This document shows, piece by piece, positions 57,101 to 64,000 of a DNA stretch of 64,000 nt; position 1 is the stretch's first letter; each line of letters opens with the position of its first letter. The stretch is from Anaeramoeba flamelloides (Eukaryota > Metamonada > Anaeramoebidae): NCBI GenBank assembly GCA_027625915.1, contig JANTQA010000051.1:310501-374500 (forward strand). The letters are read 5' to 3'. Position numbers and translations under genes: made by a program. Below the pieces are notes generated by a model. That model did no database searches. It was not told the origin of the DNA and saw only the letters and a list, made by a program, of their open reading frames with translations.

Positions 57101-60027
57101 TCTACATTGAGGATAAAACTTGGTTTAAAATCCAACAGAGACAAACTCGATCGTCCAACTTTTCAATGAGTCTCTATCTATCCGTTTATTTCATGCTTAT
57201 TTAGTAACAACATCTGACCGCTATCAAACATAAAATACCGCATCTATTATGCGTTCTTAACAGTAACTGATTTTGGGCATTCCTCTCCAAAATTCTCTTG
57301 ACTTGCCGTAGCAAAAAAAAAAATTTTTTTCTAATTTTGTAATTATGTTTTTACTCATTTTGGAATTCTTCTAAAAATGGTCTCTTCTCTCTTTTTTCAA
57401 AGAAAAAAAGAGACAAAACGTTTTTTATTTTTTTTGAAAAATGATGTTGATTTCTTTCCAACTCAAAACCAAAAATGGTGTTTGGTTTTAGGCATTGTTT
57501 TTTAAACAATGAAAGAGAATTCATTCAATTTCCAACCTTTAAGGATTATCTAAAAAAAGGCCATTATGGCCTGTATACCAGTTAAAACATCTCTGAAATG
57601 GATTCTTTATTTCATGATATCCAGAAGAACGATCAAATTTCAAATTTTTAGGAATAGGTAAATTTGACATTTATCAGTTTCTTCATTGTCAGCCTTTAAG
57701 TGAAAACCACAACCCAACCATGTTTGTTCTAACTCAATTTTTTCAAAGGCAGTGATAAATTGGAAGACAATACTTCAATTAGAACGATCATTGTTGGGTT
57801 GTGTACATTGAATTTATCGAAATGCAAATTTTTCTTTGTCATTTTAAAAATAACAACAAAATGAAAAGGGGAAAAGTTAGAAGTGATTTATTTTTTATTT
57901 GCCATTCATTTTCATTATTTGTTTTTCTCAAATGTGAAAAAGATTTTTTTTATTTTTTTATTTTTTTATTTTTTCATATTTTTAGAATTTTTTTGATCTT
58001 ATTTGTAAAAAAATTTATTAATGTGTTCTTTTCTACAAAAAAAACACTTTTTTGTTGGAAACGATGAAATTAAATATCGTCAATTTCGCTTTAAAAAGAA
58101 AAAGCAATTTCTGTTTCATTTTTTTGAGGTTGCTAAAAATTAGCTGCGCGGAAAAAATGACAAAAGAATTTAAAAATTCAAAAAATGTTTTTGCCTTTGA
58201 AATTTTGCAAAAAAATTTTGGAAAATTGTGTATTTTAGGTTTTTGGTTAATTGAAAAAGATAAAATGTCTAAAACTGTGATGTTTTAACCCACGTTACCC
58301 CCGAAATGACCTTTTTTTAGATAGTCCTTAAGGGGAAATTGATGGATTTTTTTTCTTTGTCGTCTATTTGATCAAGTAATTGAGTGACTTGAACCAAATT
58401 AATTTTACAATGTCGTAAATCCTTGAGCACAGCGATCTTTTAGGGATTTATATCAATTTAACAACCTTGCAAAAAAATTTGTTAAACTCTTCTAAAATAA
58501 CTTTAAATAACATTTTTAAAGTGGAATTTTCTCTAGCAAAATACTTCTTATTTTACTTTATTAGAATTGAAAATTCGAAGATCAGAAAATTTTCAAACTT
58601 TGCCTAATAACCAAAGTATTTCCCAAAATCTTTCCACAACTACTACAATACTATCCGAAAATTTCCAGTGTTCTAATCTCTTTCTTATTGGTAGTTATCA
58701 AGAATTATATACTTGTAATTTTTACAAAGAAAAAGTTTGAGTTTAAGGAACTAATCTCTATTAAATTTTTTTACCTAAAATTTAATAGAGATCGAGAAAA
58801 TTTTTTTCCAATTACTTAGATTTGAAAAACCCTTTTTATTTTCAATATTAAACATATTTCTAGACAAGGGATCCTAATTTAGGAATGGGTCAAAATAATA
58901 ATAGAGACGAGTCCCTGAAAAAAAAAAAAACATAGCACCTATATACACACTTATCATATGTTATAAAAATTATTTTTTTTATTTGGTTACCAATTGTTTT
59001 CTTAATCACCAGCCAAAAATCATTTTGTGGTTAGAAAATATTTTAAAGAAATAATACAAAGCACAAATCGTTACCAAGAAAAATTCTTTTATTTAAAAAG
59101 GTTAAATATTTAAATCTTGGTCTGCCTTATTAATAAACACTCATATTTGCAGTTTTATAATTAATAGTATTAATTTTTTTTAAAAGATTTCGAGACTTTG
59201 TTTCTCTTTTCAGTTTTGTTTGCTTACATTCATAATTTGTTTTTTTTTGGATTGTTGTTTTTTAATTAATGAATTTGAGAAAATTTTTTGAATTGTAAAA
59301 AAATAATTTAATCAAAAATGTTCAAAAAATGTAATTTTATACATTTTTGTTCAATTGGTTTAACAATACCTTTTTGGCTTTTAGAACAAAGAAGTAAATT
59401 TTTCATACATTACAAAAACATTTTTTCTCCTTTCTGAAAACGTTAATTCTGAAAAAGTAAATTGTAATTTTCTATGATGGATTCTAAAAAGGATCAAGAA
59501 AGTAAAAAACAAAATTTTGATAAAGAATCTTTAATTCATTAAAATTTGTTTTTACAAAACTTGGAAATAGAAAAAATAATTGAAAAAGTGCGTCAATTTT
59601 CCTGAATGTCAATTTCACTATAAAAAAGACCACGATTTTCAAAAATTGAATTTATTTAATAGTTATTTTCAAAAACATTAAAAGGTCATCCGATTAGAAA
59701 ATTATTTCGAGCCAATTTAAAATCCATTCATCATATTTAGAAATATTGTTAAGTTTCTCAATTTTTTTCAAAATATTATTTAATAGGATTCTAATTTTTC
59801 TTTATAATTTCAATATTTAGAAATGACAGAAACTAACCCTTCATTTTGAATTACCAGAAATTTCAAACATATAGCCAGACTTGATAAGGAACTAACTCTT
59901 GATAAATAAAATTAATGTTCAATTTGAAGAGAAATCCTAAAAAATAATTTTCATAAAAAAAAGTACGTCAATTATCTAAAATGATGGTATATAATTACAT
60001 CTTTTCAAACAATTATTTATCTTAATG

Positions 60028-60063
<36 letters not shown>

Positions 60064-60664
60064 ACCTACAATAAAAATATTAGATAGCAATGACATCTCA
60101 AAATTGGAAATTATTGAAACAAAAATCAACAAGTCTGAAACGGAAAAAGAATTATCTTATCCAAGATTTATTCATCGGGGGGTTACCTTCACACAACTAG
60201 GCAAAATTTGTTTATTTAAAACGGGATCAAGGATTTGTGGAAATAAAATTTATGGCAATGGGGTAAATAAAATTGATTTCCAGATTATTGATTTTCCAAA
60301 AAAAAAATTTCAATGGAATGAATTGAAAATCGGTGTGGTTGAATCATCAGGTAGAGAACAATTTTTGCAACAGAAAGGATTTCTTCATTGTTTCTATTAC
60401 GAAACATATTGGGATGGATGCGAAATGTTTTCTTGGAAATGTAAAAATTATGAGCAAGAACAATATGCAAAGCCATTAATAAACGGTGATAACTTTTCAA
60501 TAATAATTGATCAATATTTACATCAAATTTCTTTTTCAATTAATAACGAAAAGTATGAAGTCGCTTGGAATGGTATACCTAAACAAGTTTCCGTTTTTCT
60601 ATCTGTTAAATCGGAGAAAGGTAATAAAATTAAATATGTTAACAACAAGAAAACTTTTTTTTAA
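54106..60664 (+). CDS. C4 zinc finger + SPRY-like domain protein, two exons across a 5.8 kb intron
   Basis: Exon 1 is 54106-54283 (ATG start; donor AAAAA|GTAATC, phase 1). Exon 2 is 60063-60664 (acceptor AAAG|AACCTAC, needs phase 1). Together they give 260 codons including the stop, in frame. Residues 16-37 form a C4 finger, CSIC..CNKC, with 14 residues between the pairs and the order TTTNSSSVCNKCKL, recalling a shortened GATA-type finger. The junction reads GRPKKPTIK, like an AT-hook core. Residues about 95-240 resemble a SPRY/B30.2 domain: WNELKIGVVESS, then LINGDNFSIIIDQYLHQI, ISFSINNEKYEVAW and GIPKQVSVFLSV. SPRY domains bind peptides. The protein may be nuclear. The two exons are each well supported, but joining them directly is inference: the phase fits, yet the acceptor is preceded by an A tract instead of pyrimidines, and further exons could lie between. 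Confidence 0.62.
54808..54885 (+). repeat. decamer-periodic ACACTT repeats
   Basis: Successive units AAACACTTGA, AAATACTTGA, AAACACTTTT, ACAACACTTT, ACAACACTTT, GAAACATTTT at a spacing of 9-11 bp. The unit resembles the GGCACTCTAC / AGCACTTGAC series at the ends of repeat K. Confidence 0.6.
55585..56563 (-). repeat. repeat H, copy 2 (inverted)
   Basis: Right end TCCGGGGTGCTAAGAGATAT is the complement of the left end of copy 1 at 40257. Inward matches: ATGAAATTTAGGCAAATCC, TTAGTACACCAATATCATTT, AATATTATTGAAGAAGAG and TTTGGCCAATATTTCGAG. The other terminus (the 41754 end) is not found, so this copy is truncated. Confidence 0.65.
57543..58327. mobile_element. 785 bp DNA element flanked by TTAA
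   Basis: Ends GGATTATCTAAAAAAAGGCC and GGTCATTT..: the right end reads AAATGACCTTTTTTTAGATA then GTCC. Inverted similarity covers about 53 bp. TTAA stands on both sides (57539-57542 and 58328-58331), as expected of a piggyBac-type target duplication, although the GGATT end differs from classical piggyBac CCC ends. Internal open frames are Phe/Lys-rich and no transposase is recognised, so it is non-autonomous. Confidence 0.75.
57708..57803. repeat. 25-bp inverted arms inside the TTAA element
   Basis: CACAACCCAACCATGTTTGT plus TCTAA at 57708-57732 is mirrored by TTAGAACGATCATTGTTGGG plus TTGTG at 57779-57803, with a 46 bp spacer. These are subterminal or internal palindromic arms separate from the element's own ends. 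Confidence 0.75.
58754..58792. repeat. perfect 16-bp hairpin
   Basis: ATCTCTATTAAATTTT, a short TTTACCT-type loop, AAAATTTAATAGAGAT. It stands alone in the putative intron of the zinc-finger/SPRY gene. Confidence 0.8.
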
Positions 60665-60904
60665 TTCAACAAAAAAAAGTTAAACATTAGAAAAATTCAA
60701 AATACTTTTTTTTGATAAAATAAAATATTTATTTTATTTGTATTTTAATTATTGAAAAAGAAAAAAAAAATTAATTATAATAATAATAATAACAAATAAA
60801 GGAAAATTGTATATAATTTAAATTTTATAAGGATGTTTAGATGATATTTTAATTAACATTGTTTTTTTTTTTTTTTGTTTTAGAACATTTACTAACTGAT
60901 TAAA

Positions 60905-61200
60905 TAGATATTATTATGTAATAAATAAAAATTCAAATCAATTTTTTCCTTTATGTATAAAGTGTAAAAAGAAGGAAATTATAGAAAAATATGGCTCATT
61001 TTTTATGGGAATGTCCTTCCTATGAGAAAAAGATAGATTTTGATTTTTCTAACAAAATATCAAAAGAATTAAATCTTAATGAAATAAGTTTTAATTGTGA
61101 TAGTTCAGGACTATTTTCATTAATCAATAATCTTGAAATTTGTGATTTTATGCTTAAATTTCTGAAAGTTAATATAAGTCTAAGGGTAATCAGAGTGTAA
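60905..61200 (+). mobile_element. 3' fragment of a LINE-type retrotransposon (RT-associated zinc-binding region)
   Basis: Reading forward, RYYYVINKNSNQFFPLCIKC then KKKEIIE continues after a frame change in an A-rich spot with MAHFLWECPSYEKKID. The C-x2-C followed by HFLWECPxY is the zinc-binding tail that follows the reverse transcriptase in many non-LTR elements. Only this C-terminal piece remains; no endonuclease or RT core is visible upstream. A stop at 61198-61200 and an A run at 61229-61242 mark the end. It lies 240 bp behind the SPRY exon. Confidence 0.55.
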
Positions 61201-61242
61201 TTTACACTTCTTCAATAATAATAACTAAAAAAAAAAAAAACA

Positions 61243-62447
61243 TTGTTTTTTATTTATTTGTTTTTGAAACAAAGAAATCTATTTTGAATTCAATAGGTTA
61301 AAATTTTGTATTTTTATTGTTATGAAAAAAAAATGTGTAAATTTCACACTTAAGGTAAGTTTCAACTTAAATTTCAGATAAGAAATTTAAGCATAACATC
61401 ATAGATTTCACAATTATTAATTCAGGAAAATAATTTTATATTTATCACGGTGTAAAATTAAGTTATTAAATTTAATTCTTTTAATTTGTTTCGAAATATT
61501 AATTAATGCTTTTTTAAATTCAAGGTTTAATGATGAATAAGTGATAAATATTTTTTTTATTATTTCATTTATATTCATGTTTTAAAGATAAAGAATTTAT
61601 TTGAATCATTTTATTTTTATTATTATTCTTAAATATTATCTATTTAAGCTGTTAGTAAATGTTCTGAATTTTAGAATTTATTGAACTTGATCGATAAATA
61701 TAGTTTATTGTTCATAAATATTGTTATTTTTCGATTATTTTTAAATATTTTTACAGTGTTTTGTCGAGTTTATTGTATTTAAGCATTCAATAAAAATAAG
61801 AGTAAACGTAAATGTTAGATTCAATTCTTTTACTTTCTCCAAAAGTAAATAGTTTTTTTTTTTATTTATAAATTAATTCTTTAAGCTAAATTATTAGTTT
61901 TTCTTTTCAGAATGGGTAGCACGATAATAAATGATTGGTAGCTTCAGAAAAAACTAAATTCGAGTGATTTTTTATAAAAATTATATTATTTATTTTTATT
62001 TTATTCTTTTTATCATAAGCATAAGAATAACTATTTAAATAATTTGTGAAATTTCTGAGTTTTAATATGGAAGTTGTATATTTATTTTTATTATTCTTGT
62101 TTTATCTTAATAATTTTTTAATATACATTAACTTTTTATTAGAAAAATTTTTCACAAATGTTTTTAATTAATTGCTAATAATTTTTTATTTATTGATCTT
62201 TTAATCTGGAAGGGTGCAAAATTATAAAAATTGTAAGACATTTAAATAGTTTAAAAGCTTTTAATAAGAAACTTTTTATATAATTACAAAATTTTTTTTG
62301 ATTTCAAAAATATTTTTATATTTTTTATATTTTCTGTTTTGTTTTCATTTTCTTTTTTCAAGTTTGGTAATTGTTTTCTTTCGATCTGTGATTTTTTTTA
62401 TGAATGATGGTGTTAATGTTAATTTTGGAATTAGGAAAACATAAATA
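61243..62447. other. gene-free AT-rich stretch
   Basis: No exon, RNA or organised repeat recognised. Confidence 0.5.
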
Positions 62448-62651
62448 TAGTCAGTTCCAGTTTTAAGACACAAACTTTCAAGGAAATTTGATGTACAAAA
62501 AAAAAATATCTAGTTATAGGTATACAATTTTTGAAAAAAAAAATTTTTATACAAATAATTTTACCAGAATTTGAATTTTGTGCCTTAATTTGAGATTTTT
62601 CTTGTGATTAAATTTCGTTCAAAGTTTGAGCCTTAAAAGTGGAACTGACTG
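62448..62651. repeat. MITE family B, 204 bp copy
   Basis: Left end TAGTCAGTTCCAGTTTTAAG, right end CCTTAAAAGTGGAACTGACTG, shown here by its core AAAGTGGAACTGACTG. TA flanks at 62446-62447 and 62652-62653. More diverged between arms than the copy at 52930. Confidence 0.85.
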
Positions 62652-62975
62652 TAAGATTATTGATAGATATCTAATTAATTAATCAGGTAATTATTTGTTT
62701 GGTGTAATTTCAACAATTAGTAATATAATTTTCTTTTCTGATTGTTTCAATAATTTTGAACATACTAGGCTTTCATTAATTTTTTTTATTATCTATTATG
62801 TTTTAAATGGTAACCAATATAAAAATATTTATACTGGATAAATTAATAGTGATCGAATAATGATTTTTAGAAAATAAAAATGATGGTAAATTTTGGTTCC
62901 TATTTTTTAATTTGATTTTATCTAAATTATTGAAATGATTTTAATATATTGTTAAGTTTTGTATTATTATGTTTA

Positions 62976-63001
62976 ATATATATATATATATATATATATA
63001 A
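62976..63001. repeat. (TA)n microsatellite
   Basis: About thirteen uninterrupted TA dinucleotides. Confidence 0.95.
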
Positions 63002-63412
63002 TTTTAAAACATAAGTGATCAAATGAATATTTTCATTCTCTTTTTTGAAAATTTTTTGTTTTTTATTTTGTTTCAAAAATCAATAACCTGTAATTTATTT
63101 TTGTTGTTTCACACTTCTTCAATAAATTAATTTTTTTTGGGTGGATCACTTTTTAATATGTATTTGTATATTATTTTTTGTGGTGTGTGATTAATTTTTA
63201 AATTGTTTTCTTACTTTTTTATTTCTACAAACACATATATAATTTTAATTTTTTTGTGTCAAAAAAATATTAATGTTTACAATAATTAACTAATGGATAT
63301 TTATTCAAAGTATTTGTAATTTTACCCCATTATATAATTTTTCACTAAAAATTTTTTTTATTTTTTTAAAAGTATAACTTTTTGAAAGGTTTTATTTTTA
63401 TTTATATATATA

Positions 63413-63635
63413 TAGTCAGTTCCACTTATAAGACATAAACTTTCAACGAAATTTAAGTCACAATAAAAAATCTCAAATTAAGTCACAAAAAAATCTCAAA
63501 TTAAAGTACAATTTTTTGGAATTTTAATTTTCACAAATTATTTTACTAGAATTTGAATTTTGTGTCTTAATTTGAGATTTTTTATTGTGACTTAAATTTC
63601 GTTGAAAGTTTGTGCCTTAAAAGTGAAATTGACTG
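63413..63635. repeat. MITE family B, 223 bp copy
   Basis: Left end TAGTCAGTTCCACTTATAAG, right end core AAAGTGAAATTGACTG. TA at 63411-63412 and 63636-63637. It inserted at the edge of a TA-rich run. The middle carries a duplicated AAAAATCTCAAATTAA block that explains its greater length. Confidence 0.88.
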
Positions 63636-63639
63636 TATT

Positions 63640-64000
63640 GTTAATAACTTATTAGTTTTTAAAAATTGGTTGATAGTTATATTTCATTTTGGAAATTATC
63701 TATAAAACTACTGGTTGAAATTTTTAAAACTTTTACATATTTTTTGTGAAACACACACAAAAAAAAATCACATTACACAAAAATTTTTATTACAAAAAAA
63801 TTTCTAAAAATTTTAATTTTTCACAAAATTTTAACTTGCATAAAAAAATCATTAGTAACTTTTAGTTCACCATCATTTAAAAAAAAAAAAAAAAAGAGGT
63901 GGAAATCACTCTCCATTTTTTACAATAAATATAATATTCAAAATTCAATATATTATCAAATTATTTCAAAAAAAAATATTTTATTTAAAAAAAGAAAAAA
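63640..64000. other. gene-free AT-rich end of window
   Basis: No exon or recognised repeat; A and T runs only. Confidence 0.5.

Larger units (their letters stand above)
54284..60062 (+). other. putative 5.8 kb intron of the zinc-finger/SPRY gene
   Basis: Contains decamer-periodic sequence (54808-54885), repeat H copy 2 (55585-56563), a segment of higher complexity (56730-57300) without recognised function, the TTAA-flanked element (57543-58327) and a hairpin (58754-58792). Confidence 0.5.

Noticed and set aside
57004-57204. Open frame GTLNNFSPKGSFFPNRI.. as an internal exon of the SPRY gene
   Set aside because: Acceptor-like AAAG is present but no donor restores phase 1 before the stop codons; left as an unexplained segment.
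57801-58288. Two overlapping open frames inside the TTAA-flanked element, possible transposase
   Set aside because: Composition is Phe/Lys/Ile from homopolymers, no DDD/DDE triad or zinc motif is seen, and the element is too short.
1-64000. CRISPR arrays, rRNA genes, telomeric repeats, LTR or virus-derived elements
   Set aside because: No regularly spaced direct repeats, rRNA cores, terminal telomere units, long direct terminal repeats or capsid/polymerase motifs were recognised anywhere in the window.

Overview
The window is extremely AT-rich nuclear DNA of a protist: homopolymer runs are everywhere, genes are sparse, introns are GT-AG, and low-complexity Gln/Asn tracts occur in proteins. 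The gene set (SH3-PH-RhoGAP-SH3 signalling protein, Sin3-type PAH protein, oligosaccharyltransferase subunit OSTC, SPRY protein, right-handed beta-helix protein) is eukaryotic and fits a free-living amoeboid or flagellate protist (Anaeramoeba-, amoebozoan- or heterolobosean-like). The lineage is inference; nothing in the window fixes it. Coding segments stand out as islands of higher GC and lower homopolymer content.

Layout. 1-4.5 kb: repeats only. 4.5-6.5 kb (-): single-exon dikinase-type protein, with a phosphohistidine swivelling domain followed by a PEP/pyruvate-dikinase-type ATP-binding domain, the domain order of glucan water dikinases. 7-12 kb: MITE-like repeats and one doubtful orphan exon. 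12.0-15.3 kb (-): large right-handed beta-helix protein, probably with a small first exon. 18.1-21.0 kb (-): Gln-rich protein with two Sin3-like PAH domains and no co-repressor region. 22-26 kb: dispersed repeats. 26.75-27.1 kb (-): possible small gene, head-to-head with the next. 27.26-39.69 kb (+): five-exon SH3-PH-RhoGAP-SH3 gene whose coding sequence (1.7 kb) is spread over 12.4 kb because three introns (5.2, 2.7 and 2.7 kb) are full of repeats. 44.3-45.4 kb (+): single-exon PARG-like (macro-type) protein. 50.67-51.55 kb (+): three-exon OSTC gene. 54.1-60.66 kb (+): probable two-exon gene joining a C4 zinc finger to a SPRY-like domain across a 5.8 kb intron. 60.9-61.2 kb: broken 3' end of a LINE-type element. 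61.2-64 kb: repeats.

The genes do not form a pathway; they are unrelated housekeeping and signalling genes. What dominates is an ecosystem of non-autonomous DNA elements: at least four families with terminal inverted repeats (one with CAGTC ends and TA target duplications, one with CAGCCGTCCC ends and TA duplications, one with CCGGACATG-containing ends, one flanked by TTAA), plus longer dispersed repeats that include chains of hairpins. One insertion is nested inside another repeat, giving a relative age. No CRISPR array, rRNA, convincing tRNA, or virus-derived or LTR element was recognised.
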